From the NCBI GenBank assembly GCA_024231955.1, contig JAAEPZ010000253.1, positions 1-64,000 of the forward strand: a stretch of 64,000 nt of DNA. Reading direction: 5' to 3'. The translations under genes were made by a program, and so were the position numbers. Origin of the DNA: a bacterium. Its GTDB lineage: Bacteria; Krumholzibacteriota; Krumholzibacteriia; JACNKJ01. The notes under the pieces are model-generated. The model saw only the letters and a program-made list of their open reading frames with translations. It searched no databases and was not told the origin of the DNA. Below, one piece after another: positions 43,261-51,275 of this stretch. Position 1 is the first letter of the stretch. Every line of letters starts with the position of its first letter.

Positions 43261-44817
43261 CTATTGGCTCACGAATGCCAGTAGATCCCTTCCGGATTCC
43301 AGCGCCGTGATCTCCTGCTGCTCCCTGTGCAGGCGTGGGTCATCAAGAAGGTGCAGCTCAACCTTGTGCTCGGCCTGCAGCTCCCTGAGGATCTCCAGAC
43401 GCTCCTGCCGAACGAATCGAGCAAGAACTGGGTTCAGCCGAACCTGGTATTTCTTTTCAGGACAGCGTGTTGCAATCCTGCGCAAAGTATTTTCGAGCTT
43501 CGTGCTGAGACTTTCAGCCGACAGAATGTGGCCACGCCCATCACAATAGGGGCAGTCCTCACTGAAGTAGTGCAGCAGGGCCGGACGCACACGTTTACGG
43601 CTCATCTCGATCAACCCCAGGGGGGTGATCTCGAAAATCTTGGTGCGCGCACGATCGTTTCTGATCGCCCGCTTCAGCTCGTTGTAGACCTTGCGCTTGT
43701 CCTCTTCCCGCTCCATGTCGATGAAGTCGATGATGATGATGCCGCCGATGTCCCGTAGCCGCAGCTGACGCGGCACCTCTCGCGCGGCAAGGAGATTGGT
43801 CTGGAGGATCGTCTCCGCCTGATTACGACGTCCGACATATTTGCCGGTGTTCACATCGATGGCGACCAGCGCCTCGGTGTGGTCGAAAATCAGGTAGCCG
43901 CCCTTCTTGAGCCACACTTTCCGCTGCAGGCTCTTCTCCAGCTCGGTCTGGACGTTGAAACGGTCGAAAATGGGGATATTGTCCCGGTAATAGATGATGC
44001 GGTTTTCCAATTCGGGGGCAAAGGTCCGCACGTATTCAACGAGCTTGCGATGCTCCTCCTCGTCATCGATCAGAAGCCGCTTCACCTCTTCGTTGAACAC
44101 ATCGCGCAGCAGGCCGATCACCAGACTCGCCTCCTCCTTCAGGAGGCAGGGCGCCTTTTGGGCGGCAGCCTTCTCGGCGATCTTATCGTATCGCGCGCAC
44201 AGCTGTTGGATATCATCCTCGAGTTGCTGCTCGGCAACACCTTCACCTGCGGTACGGACGATAACTGCATGTCGCTTGGGTCTGCTGCGCTGAACGATTT
44301 TCTTGAGGCGGTGCCGCTCCTCCCGGTCCAGGATCTTCCGGCTGATGCCTATATAATCAAGCTCCGGCATCACGACACAGAACTTGCCGGGCATGGAGAT
44401 CTGACCCGTCAGACGCGGCCCCTTGGTGCTGATCGGCTCCTTGGTCACCTGAACGACGACCTCATCGCCCTTCTTGATCATGCTCTCGATCGGCGGATAG
44501 TTGCGCTCACGCCGCCCCCGGCCACCGGACCGGCCACGCGACTGATCGTCCCCACCCTCCAGCGCCTTGACGCGATCCTGCTGCAGCTCGGCTGAAGCCA
44601 GATCGGAGACATGGAGGAAACCGGCCTTTTCGTAGCCGATATCCACAAAGGCCGCCTGGATACCGGGCAGGACGGCTTTCACCACCCCTTTGTAGACATC
44701 CCCCACAATATGTTTACTGTCGGCCCGCTCCACCAGATACTCGACCAGCTCACGGTTCTCCATGGTGCCGATACCGATCTCGGTGGGACCAACCCGCACG
44801 AAAATCTCACGTTGCAT
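43261..44817 (-). CDS. rng: Ribonuclease E/G family endoribonuclease
   Basis: A 518-residue RNase G-type enzyme. An S1 domain (about 38-125) has a Gly/Arg-rich insertion (about 94-106). The DNase I-like catalytic region carries the two metal Asp in VAIDVNTGK and GGIIIIDFIDM (about 320-370), and the zinc link is CPYCDGRGH (about 420). It cuts single-stranded RNA, often at 5'-monophosphate ends, and matures rRNA. It lacks the long scaffold tail of E. coli RNase E. Its ribosome-binding site can be folded into a hairpin. Confidence 0.93.
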   Translation of the reverse strand: MQREIFVRVGPTEIGIGTMENRELVEYLVERADSKHIVGDVYKGVVKAVLPGIQAAFVDIGYEKAGFLHVSDLASAELQQDRVKALEGGDDQSRGRSGGRGRRERNYPPIESMIKKGDEVVVQVTKEPISTKGPRLTGQISMPGKFCVVMPELDYIGISRKILDREERHRLKKIVQRSRPKRHAVIVRTAGEGVAEQQLEDDIQQLCARYDKIAEKAAAQKAPCLLKEEASLVIGLLRDVFNEEVKRLLIDDEEEHRKLVEYVRTFAPELENRIIYYRDNIPIFDRFNVQTELEKSLQRKVWLKKGGYLIFDHTEALVAIDVNTGKYVGRRNQAETILQTNLLAAREVPRQLRLRDIGGIIIIDFIDMEREEDKRKVYNELKRAIRNDRARTKIFEITPLGLIEMSRKRVRPALLHYFSEDCPYCDGRGHILSAESLSTKLENTLRRIATRCPEKKYQVRLNPVLARFVRQERLEILRELQAEHKVELHLLDDPRLHREQQEITALESGRDLLAFVSQ

Positions 44818-44824
44818 TCAGAAA

Positions 44825-44853
44825 CCCCTTCCAGCGCAGAACTGCGCCAGGGG
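44825..44853 (-). promoter_or_regulatory. Hairpin that can mask the rng ribosome-binding site
   Basis: Minus strand CCCCTGGCGCA-GTTC-TGCGCTGGAAGGGG: the inner stem GCGCA/TGCGC is perfect, and the outer CCCC pairs with the GGGG of the Shine-Dalgarno, seven bases before the ATG. Confidence 0.45.
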
Positions 44854-44862
44854 AACGCCAAG

Positions 44863-44887
44863 CGCCGCGGCCGAATAGACCGCGGCG
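44863..44887 (-). terminator. GC-rich hairpin between the calcium-repeat lipoprotein gene and rng
   Basis: Perfect CGCCGCGG / CCGCGGCG stem with a nine-base loop, no U-tract. It may end the upstream gene or belong to the rng leader. Confidence 0.35.
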
Positions 44888-44945
44888 TAGCTCGGTTGGG
44901 AAGGGTCCCGTGTTGGGGAATTGTCTTTCCCCCCGGGGCCGGTTG

Positions 44946-46922
44946 CTAGGGCAATTCACCTGTGGTGATCATCACGTTGCGCACTCCGGCAGGGAAGAGC
45001 CAGCCTTCGTAAAGGATCTGCCTCCCGCCCGGAGTGAAACGTGGAAAGAGCTCCTGGCCAGGTTCGTTGGTTACCTGAACCTGGTTACTTCCGTCGGGTG
45101 ACATCACCCAGACATCGGAAGATCCGTAGAGACTCGAGCAGTAAACGATCTTATCACCCTCATCCGAGTAGGACGGATAGGACTCAAGTGAACCGGATTC
45201 CGTCAAGTTTACGGATTCGCCTGCAACCTCAACATTGTCATTCGTAATGGTCAGGGGCAGTCTGTGGATATCCCCATCCCTCACGTACAGCAAATCACTT
45301 CCATCAACCGGATTGAAAAACGGTTGGCGTTCCCCATTGTTTGTTAACGGGATGGGCACATTATCAACATCATGATCGGGTGTCCCATCGGGATTAACTC
45401 TCACAACCCATACGCCATCTCCGGCGTTGTCGGCATCTTCATCTGAAATGCCGTCTTCATCGTCATCTCGGGTTGCGTCATAATTCAAAAGTCCATTGGC
45501 TCGGATCGTGGAATGTATGACATCCGGGTCGTCTCCATCCCTGAAGCCATCATCGTCATCATCCGTGTTCATGTCACCGGGATACCCATCGCCATTCATG
45601 TCGAAACGCGCGTCCTCGTCGACCAGGCCATCGCCATCATCGTCAAATGCGTTGGGTCCATCCTCGTCAAAGCGGCCATCACCATCATTGTCGATCGGAT
45701 CCTCTACGGGATCCTCGTCGACCAGGCCATCGCCATCATTGTCGCTACCGTCAATAGGATCTTCGTCGACCAGGCCATCATCATCATTATCGATGCTGTC
45801 CAGGCCGTCTTCGTCGAACAGCCCATCGCCATCATCATCGACGATGTTGGGCAGATCCTCATCCATCAAGCCATCCTCGTCGTCGTCAAACGCGGGATTG
45901 TAGTTCTGTAGCATCCAGGAGTAGTATTCGAGACGGTCCTCATCCGGGACATCAGCCGGAAACACATTGAAGTTGTATGCATTCATATCCGGGCTGTCGA
46001 ATGTCATGGCTACAATCTGGATATCCTCAAAATCGGCCTCGCCATCGTTGTCATCGTCAACATCCAGGTAGCCGGGAGCTCCGTCGCTCGTTGAGGCAGG
46101 ACCATCGACGACCTCGATGAAGCCAACGGGATCCTCGCCTCGCTCTCCGTCTCCATCGTGATCATAGGAGGTGTACAGAGTATCGGAATAGGCCAGCCAG
46201 CGGGTATCCACTCCGGTAATAGTGGGCGAAACCGAGGCGCAATATCCGCCCGAGAACGCCATGTGGTCACCATGCTCTTTGATGGTATACCAGAAATCCC
46301 AGATCGGGGGACGACCCACACCGCTGGAAAAATCACGCAGCACTTCATCGTATTCGTTTATTATTTCGCCGAAGTGGCCGCCCGTGGCGTCCACCGGACA
46401 CTGGGTCGAGGCGATCTGAGCAACGCCGCTATAACCCATCGAGTAGAAGATCCGGTCGCTCTCTTCGTCATAGAACAGGTGACGGGGACCGGAAAAGTAG
46501 ACCGTGCCGGGATACACCGGATATACATGCCCACCGCTCTCGACCTCATAGGCGCCAATCTGGGTGAACTGGTCATGTGCCGGGATCAGGTAATTGATCG
46601 AAAGGTCATTGATGTTGGGATAGTAAATCTCCGTATCAAAGCTCTCGAATAGATCATCCCCATCTTCGTCGGTCAGTTCCAGGCGATAGATGTCGCCCGT
46701 TCCGTTGAAAAGACAGGAGTAGGTGATCGCCATACGGTTCCCGTCAATAGCCAGAGCAACCGGCGCTCCCGCATCAATGTTGGGAGTCAGTGAAACGACG
46801 TCCGTGATGGATGTGTATTCTCCGGGAGCTGTTCCCTTGTCGATGTCATCACAACCGACGAACAAGCCGGGGACCAGAATCAGTATGAGGGCGCAGACCC
46901 AAATCGACAGACCTTGCTTCAT
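44946..46922 (-). CDS. Lipoprotein with calcium-binding repeats and beta-propeller-like segments
   Basis: A 658-residue protein. The signal peptide ends in the lipobox LFVGC (Cys24), followed by Asp-Asp. Residues about 35-330 contain strand-rich text like propeller blades (MAITYSCLFNGTGDIYRLEL). The middle part (about 335-490) holds seven to eight DxDxDGxxDED repeats of the thrombospondin type 3/EF-hand-like calcium type. The C-terminal 90 residues have two PD40/TolB-like blades (YPSYSDEGDKIVYCSS, LFPRFTPGGRQILYEG). It is probably a surface or periplasmic binding protein; the ligand is unknown. ATG 46922 is chosen because the lipobox fits and the promoter lies at 47017-47046, within a longer possible reading frame. 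Confidence 0.75.
   Translation of the reverse strand: MKQGLSIWVCALILILVPGLFVGCDDIDKGTAPGEYTSITDVVSLTPNIDAGAPVALAIDGNRMAITYSCLFNGTGDIYRLELTDEDGDDLFESFDTEIYYPNINDLSINYLIPAHDQFTQIGAYEVESGGHVYPVYPGTVYFSGPRHLFYDEESDRIFYSMGYSGVAQIASTQCPVDATGGHFGEIINEYDEVLRDFSSGVGRPPIWDFWYTIKEHGDHMAFSGGYCASVSPTITGVDTRWLAYSDTLYTSYDHDGDGERGEDPVGFIEVVDGPASTSDGAPGYLDVDDDNDGEADFEDIQIVAMTFDSPDMNAYNFNVFPADVPDEDRLEYYSWMLQNYNPAFDDDEDGLMDEDLPNIVDDDGDGLFDEDGLDSIDNDDDGLVDEDPIDGSDNDGDGLVDEDPVEDPIDNDGDGRFDEDGPNAFDDDGDGLVDEDARFDMNGDGYPGDMNTDDDDDGFRDGDDPDVIHSTIRANGLLNYDATRDDDEDGISDEDADNAGDGVWVVRVNPDGTPDHDVDNVPIPLTNNGERQPFFNPVDGSDLLYVRDGDIHRLPLTITNDNVEVAGESVNLTESGSLESYPSYSDEGDKIVYCSSLYGSSDVWVMSPDGSNQVQVTNEPGQELFPRFTPGGRQILYEGWLFPAGVRNVMITTGELP
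45425..45885. repeat. DNA repeats coding for Asp-rich calcium motifs
   Basis: Units such as tcgtcgaccaggccatcgcc on the plus strand recur several times at spacings of 36-60 bp. They encode the GDGLVDEDP repeats of the lipoprotein. Confidence 0.8.
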
Positions 46923-47016
46923 TGATGATTCTCCACTTCGAATTGAATACTCCGACGACATTGGGCAGGGTACGAAGTCTGAGCAGGCATTGTTTTGCAA
47001 CTTGCACAGATACATG

Positions 47017-47046
47017 TAGATATCACTTCCATCCCCCATATGTCAA
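47017..47046 (-). promoter_or_regulatory. Putative promoter of the calcium-repeat lipoprotein
   Basis: Minus strand TTGACA, 18 bases, TATCTA (or ATATCT at 17). The leader to ATG 46922 is about 90 nt, with GTGGAG before the start. Confidence 0.6.
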
Positions 47047-47202
47047 GGATGGTTCACTACATGATCCGACCTGGAACTGACTTTAGATTACACTTCATAA
47101 GATGTGGAATCCAGAGCAACATGGCAACCTGCTTTTTCCCTGCTCGGGCATTCCCCCATCCGCTGCATCCTTTCCCGGAGCTACCTGATACCGCATAAAG
47201 AG

Positions 47203-47248
47203 CTCCCCTATCGATCTCCACGGGGATCCCGGGGAATCGATAGGGGAG
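47203..47248 (-). terminator. Long inverted repeat after the response regulator gene
   Basis: CTCCCCTATCGAT (47203-47215) and ATCGATAGGGGAG (47236-47248) form a perfect 13-bp stem with a GC-rich 20-base loop that can pair further. On the minus strand only CTCTTTA follows, so it is a likely but imperfect terminator. Confidence 0.6.
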
Positions 47249-47273
47249 AATTCAGAGATATTGACCAGTGCGC

Positions 47274-47981
47274 CTACTTGAAGCGGTAACCCAGTCCCCG
47301 CACCGTCTTGACGATTGCATTGCCGCCAGGCAAGGTCTCCAGCTTGCCTCGCAGGCGGTTGACCAGAACATCAACGGCACGCTCCGTATTCTTCTGATCT
47401 TTACCCCATACCAGCTCCTGCAGATCCGAACGGCTGAAGGAGTCCTCAGCATGACTGGCCAGCTGGTACAACAGCTTGAATTCCAGTGCTGTCAACTGCA
47501 CGGAAGCATCGTCTTTGCTGACACTCAAGCGCTCCGGCTGAATCAGGAAGTCGTCAAGTTCCAGATTGGTCGTCCGGATCTCGCTCCCCTCCATTTCGAT
47601 CTTGCGCTGCTGGCGACGGAAAAGAGCCCTGATACGAGCCAACAACTCGGGGACATCTACAGGTTTGACCATGTAGTCATCGGCACCGACCTCCAGACCG
47701 TAGATCTTGTCGCTCTGCTCACCAAGGGCCGTAACCATGATGATGGGTAGGTTTGCTGTCTCCGGTTCATCCCTGAGAGCTCGACATACTTCAAGACCGC
47801 CGGTATCCGGCAAGACAAGATCAAGCACCATGAGATCAGGACTTTCAGCCTGAGCAACCTTCAGAGCCTCTTCTCCGGTCTCGCTTGCGAGCACACGGTA
47901 TCCGGCTTTTTGGACACTCGCCGTAAGCATCTTCAGCGTACTAGGATCATCGTCGACTATCAAAATGCATTCATTGGACAT
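47274..47981 (-). CDS. OmpR/PhoB-family response regulator (orphan)
   Basis: A 235-residue two-domain regulator. The receiver domain has the acidic pair after LIVDDDP (8-14), phospho-acceptor Asp in LMVLDLVLPDTGG (about 54), Thr in MVTALG and Lys in YMVKPVD. The C-terminal winged-helix DNA-binding domain (about 135-235) ends NRLRGKLE...VKTVRGLGYRFK, the OmpR signature. No histidine kinase gene is adjacent, so it is an orphan here. ATG 47981 gives the usual MSNECILIVDDD opening; an ATG at 47990 adds three residues. Its target genes are unknown. Confidence 0.92.
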   Translation of the reverse strand: MSNECILIVDDDPSTLKMLTASVQKAGYRVLASETGEEALKVAQAESPDLMVLDLVLPDTGGLEVCRALRDEPETANLPIIMVTALGEQSDKIYGLEVGADDYMVKPVDVPELLARIRALFRRQQRKIEMEGSEIRTTNLELDDFLIQPERLSVSKDDASVQLTALEFKLLYQLASHAEDSFSRSDLQELVWGKDQKNTERAVDVLVNRLRGKLETLPGGNAIVKTVRGLGYRFK

Positions 47982-47990
47982 GTTCACCAT

Positions 47991-48378
47991 CCATGTGAGG
48001 CGCGCAGTCTAGCCCCAATCTTTATTTTCTGCAACTAAAGAGATTGTACCCTTGCTGGATCTAGGTATTTCTTCGACGGATCATCGTCACAAGTGACAAC
48101 TCCCCAGTCAATCCGTAACTGCCCTTCAAGTGACATCGTCAACGCAGAAGAGGTAAAACCTGCCTCGCTTGAGACCGGTCCGAAGGAAGTCCCATCTTCG
48201 GAAGGGTTGCTGTCTCTCACTAAAGAATATCTCGTCTTAATGCGCAAGTTAGTTGAGCTTGTTGTTGACAAAAATGTTCATGAGGAACCCATGATTCAAT
48301 GCAAAATGGTGATTACAGGATAATGTCATGTAAATTTGACCAATTTCTGGTCGCTTCCATTCCATCTGCCATCCGAGT
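47991..48378. other. AT-richer intergenic region with no supported gene
   Basis: 388 bp between the response regulator and the small unknown gene. It contains the regulator's putative promoter and a short GACCA/TGGTC hairpin near 48338-48352. Open frames of 76-78 codons exist on both strands (48093-48323 plus, 48035-48271 minus) but lack ribosome-binding sites and recognisable features. Confidence 0.5.
48006..48034 (-). promoter_or_regulatory. Putative promoter of the response regulator
   Basis: Minus strand TTGCAG, 17 bases, TAGACT. The leader would be only about 10-20 nt, and no good Shine-Dalgarno is seen. Confidence 0.4.
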
Positions 48379-48753
48379 TCAACTCACCTTACCGCGGATT
48401 GCGGCGATCTGATCCGCCAGGTTGGTATTGCCAAGCGAAGCTCCCTCCCGTAGTGCGAGTATCGCCAGCCCCAATCGGGCAATCAGCCGTTTCACCCCCT
48501 CGGTCTTCTCCAGATCGGTTATTTGCAGACAGCGTACGACAACCTCTCCGTCACGCTGCTTGATGGAGACGAAAAAGCGCCTGGGGCGTCCCACATCGAT
48601 AACCAACGCCTCGGCCAGGATCTGCTCCCCGTTCTGCTCCATGAAGTAGGTTACGACCTTCTGTACACCGCTGTCGTCGCGGTGATCGATCGTCGGCAGT
48701 GATCTGAACAGATCATCCAGGTCGGGGGAATTTTCAATCTTCACATGAGGCAT
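48379..48753 (-). CDS. Small protein of unknown function
   Basis: A 124-residue protein that I do not recognise. ATG 48753 is preceded by AAAGGAG at five bases and overlaps the end of truD by 20 bases, so it is a real, coupled gene. It has an acidic N-terminus (MPHVKIENSPDLDDLF), a central alternating-strand part (LAEALVIDVGRPRRFFVSIKQRDGEVVVRC) and an Ala/Leu-rich helical C-terminus (about 85-115). There is no signal peptide or membrane segment, so it is probably cytoplasmic. The context of trmB and truD hints at tRNA or RNA work, but this is only a guess. Confidence 0.7.
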   Translation of the reverse strand: MPHVKIENSPDLDDLFRSLPTIDHRDDSGVQKVVTYFMEQNGEQILAEALVIDVGRPRRFFVSIKQRDGEVVVRCLQITDLEKTEGVKRLIARLGLAILALREGASLGNTNLADQIAAIRGKVS

Positions 48754-49780
48754 GGTCACTCCTTTGGGATGTCGGTCCACTCGGGCGGATACCCAGTTCA
48801 GCCAGCAGAACGGATGCATACGAACCCGAAGGGAGGGTAAAACTCAGCTCCAGCCCCCCGGTCACTTGGTGGAGAACCGGTTCGCCTACAGGCACGCGCA
48901 GGGGGCGTCGCCCGCCACGCAGCGCCACGGCAAAAGACTCCTGCCAACCGGAGGAGGCCAGCAGGGCATCCTCCAGTTCGGCGGCGGGCCCCGTGGGCCG
49001 GCTCATCTTGCGGCCCGGCAGCGGTCCGCTCGGGCTGATCTCCAGCGTTGCGCAACGGGCGGTATCCAGGTCCGGCGCCTCAACGGTAAACACGGCCCCT
49101 TTGGCGTGCAGCCAGGCCAGGTCACCCTCACGCACACCGTTCAGCTCCCCCAGACGTCCCAGGACAACCTGGTTGAAAAGGGCGGATTGGTAAGCGCTGA
49201 GCAGAAACATGTTGCGGCGCCCCTTGAGACGCCCCCCCCGTTCGAGCAGGAACCGCCCCGCCAGATGATTATCCTGATTCTTGCCGAACCGCTGGAAACC
49301 GAAGTAGTTGGGCATCCCCTCGGCCGCAAGGGACGCCATGGAGGGGGCCAACTGCTCGGGGGACGCCTCCCCCTTGAGCAGCAGACGAAATCGGTTGCCC
49401 CTCAGGTGCCCCAGACGCAGCTTGTTGCCGTGACGCCCCCGGGCGAGCACCGTGAAGTTCTCATCCCCGAAATCCCGCTCCCCGTTGGCCGCGGCGTTGG
49501 GCAACGAGAGCCATTGTCTGGCTACGGCCCGACGATCCTTGCGTCCGGCCCAACCGATGTCCCTGTCGGAGATCCCCAGATGCGAGGCGAGTCTCCGCAC
49601 CAGCGTGGGTGTATCAATATCCCGTTTCTCGATCCAGAGGTACAGGTGCTCCCCCTCGCCAGAGGGTGTGTAGAGGGGGATCTCCTCGACGTAGAAGGAG
49701 TCCGTATCATGCGGATAGGCCAGCTGCACTCCTGGATCGGGCAGGCGAGGTTGAACGGAGGTTACCGGATGCCGGGTCAT
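48734..49780 (-). CDS. truD: tRNA pseudouridine(13) synthase
   Basis: A 348-residue TruD. Motifs: DSFYVEEIPLYTPSGEGEHLY (27-47) and the catalytic GWAGRKDRRAVARQWLSL (about 77-94, Asp in KDR), then 'GMPNYFGFQRFG' (about 174-185). The insertion domain seems short. It makes pseudouridine 13 in tRNA-Glu and others. Its start overlaps the trmB stop by four bases. An archaeal/proteobacterial-type gene, patchy in bacteria. Confidence 0.94.
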   Translation of the reverse strand: MTRHPVTSVQPRLPDPGVQLAYPHDTDSFYVEEIPLYTPSGEGEHLYLWIEKRDIDTPTLVRRLASHLGISDRDIGWAGRKDRRAVARQWLSLPNAAANGERDFGDENFTVLARGRHGNKLRLGHLRGNRFRLLLKGEASPEQLAPSMASLAAEGMPNYFGFQRFGKNQDNHLAGRFLLERGGRLKGRRNMFLLSAYQSALFNQVVLGRLGELNGVREGDLAWLHAKGAVFTVEAPDLDTARCATLEISPSGPLPGRKMSRPTGPAAELEDALLASSGWQESFAVALRGGRRPLRVPVGEPVLHQVTGGLELSFTLPSGSYASVLLAELGIRPSGPTSQRSDHASCED

Positions 49781-50364
49781 GATGTCTCCCGGAGCCGGCT
49801 TCTGAACTGGTGGATAGGCCGTCCCTCTTTCCGATACTTGGCTTCAAAATGGGTATTGGGATCGGTACCCTCCAGCCAGGGTCGACGCTCAAACCTGCTG
49901 TCGTTGCTCAGCAAATCCTCGATCTCAAGACTGTAATCGAGGTGATCGGTGGTGATGAGAAGGAGCCCCGCAGGTTCGATGATCCTCGCAGCCTGGTCCA
50001 TGAAGGGTCGGGCAAGCAACCGCCGTTTGTGGTGGCGCTTCTTCGGCCAGGGATCGGGATGGTAGACATGCAGGGTCCGGATGCTGTCGGTCCTGACCTT
50101 GCGGGACAGGAAATCCAGCGCCTCGGCCTGGCAAACCCGCAAGTTGGGCTGCGGATCCCTGTTGATCCGGGAAAGTCCCTCACGGAACCACTTGCGGGAG
50201 ACCTCGACCCCCATGTAGCCGACATCGGGATTGTTGCTCGCGGATTCAACCAGGAATCGCCCCTTGCCGAAACCCAGTTCCAGCTCAACCGGCATCTCCC
50301 GACCGAACAGCTCAGCCCAATCTATAAAACCGGGATCCGTAAATTTGACATCCGACTCGAACAT
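49777..50364 (-). CDS. trmB: tRNA (guanine-N7)-methyltransferase
   Basis: A 195-residue methyltransferase. The SAM-binding motif is VELELGFGKGRFLVE (about 27-41), and the family motif YHPDPWPKKRHHKRRLL (about 98-114) holds the catalytic Asp. It methylates G46 of tRNA. The start at 50364 is set by homology and the AAGGGGAG before it; the longer open frame is antisense to the deoxynucleoside kinase gene. A good promoter lies 22-50 bases upstream. Confidence 0.95.
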   Translation of the reverse strand: MFESDVKFTDPGFIDWAELFGREMPVELELGFGKGRFLVESASNNPDVGYMGVEVSRKWFREGLSRINRDPQPNLRVCQAEALDFLSRKVRTDSIRTLHVYHPDPWPKKRHHKRRLLARPFMDQAARIIEPAGLLLITTDHLDYSLEIEDLLSNDSRFERRPWLEGTDPNTHFEAKYRKEGRPIHQFRSRLRETS

Positions 50365-50385
50365 GTCTCCCCTTTCACTCTCTCG

Positions 50386-50414
50386 CTTATAGCAGACCCG
50401 TGAGAGCACGCCAA
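50386..50414 (-). promoter_or_regulatory. Putative promoter of trmB-truD
   Basis: Minus strand TTGGCG, 17 bases, TATAAG with a TG extended -10 (TGCTATAAG). Confidence 0.6.
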
Positions 50415-50481
50415 TACACCATCTTGAAAACGGTTGCGGAAGATGCTTGCGCCCGGCGGCCGGATCAGTAAGCTGTGCTCC

Positions 50482-51171
50482 ATGTCCGAATTTACACATC
50501 TCGTGCTTGCCGGCAATATCGGCGCAGGAAAAACTACGGTTACACGTCTGCTGGGAGAGCGTCTCGGCTGGCGATGCTATTATGAGAGGGTGGATGGCAA
50601 CCCCTTCCTGCGCGATTTCTATGGTGATATGGAGCGCTGGGCCTTTGCGCTGCAGCTCTTCTTCATCACCCACCGCCTGGAGGATCACCGCCTCATCAAC
50701 GAACGGGCGGAAAGCGCAATCCAGGATCGCTCCATTCATGAGGACGCACTCATCTTCGCCAGGAATCTGTGGGAGATGGGGCACATGAACGAGGGGGAAT
50801 GGGCCACCTACATTCAGCTTTACCGCCAGGTGTTGGCCCTGCTGCGGCCACCGGATCTGGTCGTCTACCTGCGGCGGAGTATCCCCAGTCTACAGGCCAA
50901 TATCCGCCTGCGCGGTCGCGAGTTCGAGGCGACGATCCCCCTCGATTATCTGACGCGCCTCAACGAGTACTATGAGGACTGGATCATCTCCCACCCGAGC
51001 GAACGGGTCCTGATCGTTGAGGCCGACGATCTGGATTTCATCGTCAACCCGGAGGATCTCACCAACCTTCTGCGGCATATCAAGGATGCATTCGGCCAGC
51101 AGGAGCTCTTCGGCAACGGCGACACCGGCACTCCGCCGGCCGATTCCCGATTCCAGCTGTTGCAGCCCTGA
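50482..51171 (+). CDS. Deoxynucleoside kinase
   Basis: A 229-residue kinase of the dNK family. P-loop GNIGAGKTTVTRLLGE (11-26), ERVDGNPFLRDFYGD (36-50, substrate site), DRSIHEDALIFARNLWEMG (about 80-98, the DRS motif) and a lid-like region IRLRGREFEA (about 145-154). It phosphorylates deoxynucleosides in salvage; the favoured base (dA/dG in most bacterial members) cannot be fixed. It is divergent from trmB and 104 bp before pcnB. Confidence 0.9.
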   Translation: MSEFTHLVLAGNIGAGKTTVTRLLGERLGWRCYYERVDGNPFLRDFYGDMERWAFALQLFFITHRLEDHRLINERAESAIQDRSIHEDALIFARNLWEMGHMNEGEWATYIQLYRQVLALLRPPDLVVYLRRSIPSLQANIRLRGREFEATIPLDYLTRLNEYYEDWIISHPSERVLIVEADDLDFIVNPEDLTNLLRHIKDAFGQQELFGNGDTGTPPADSRFQLLQP

Positions 51172-51275
51172 TCCGCAGCACCGATCCGTCTCCCGAACTT
51201 CCTGCTTGGATATCCCCCCCCGACCCTGTTACTATGGATATCCCACTCCCTGCGGCCGAACTAGCCGGAGGATAA

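Larger units (their letters stand above)
46923..47273 (-). other. Intergenic region between response regulator and lipoprotein
   Basis: 351 bp without a supported gene. It holds the hairpin past the response regulator (47203-47248), the lipoprotein promoter (47017-47046) and a leader of about 90 nt. Nothing else was recognised. Confidence 0.6.

Noticed and set aside
43185..44945. tRNA or rRNA genes in gaps
   Set aside because: The gaps were scanned for T-loop (GGTTCGAAT-like) and cloverleaf patterns and none was found here or elsewhere in the window.
45496..45911. Ser- and Ile/Val-rich plus-strand frames
   Set aside because: They are antisense products of the Asp-rich calcium repeats in the lipoprotein gene.
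46923..47039. Longer N-terminus for the calcium-repeat lipoprotein
   Set aside because: It would place the promoter inside the gene and bury the lipobox signal peptide behind 39 residues.
48093..48323. 76-codon plus-strand frame (and a 78-codon minus-strand frame at 48035-48271)
   Set aside because: GTG start without ribosome-binding site, no recognised features and overlap with each other; kept only as an intergenic note.
50365..50784. Longer N-terminus for TrmB
   Set aside because: The extension is antisense to the deoxynucleoside kinase gene and unlike any methyltransferase.
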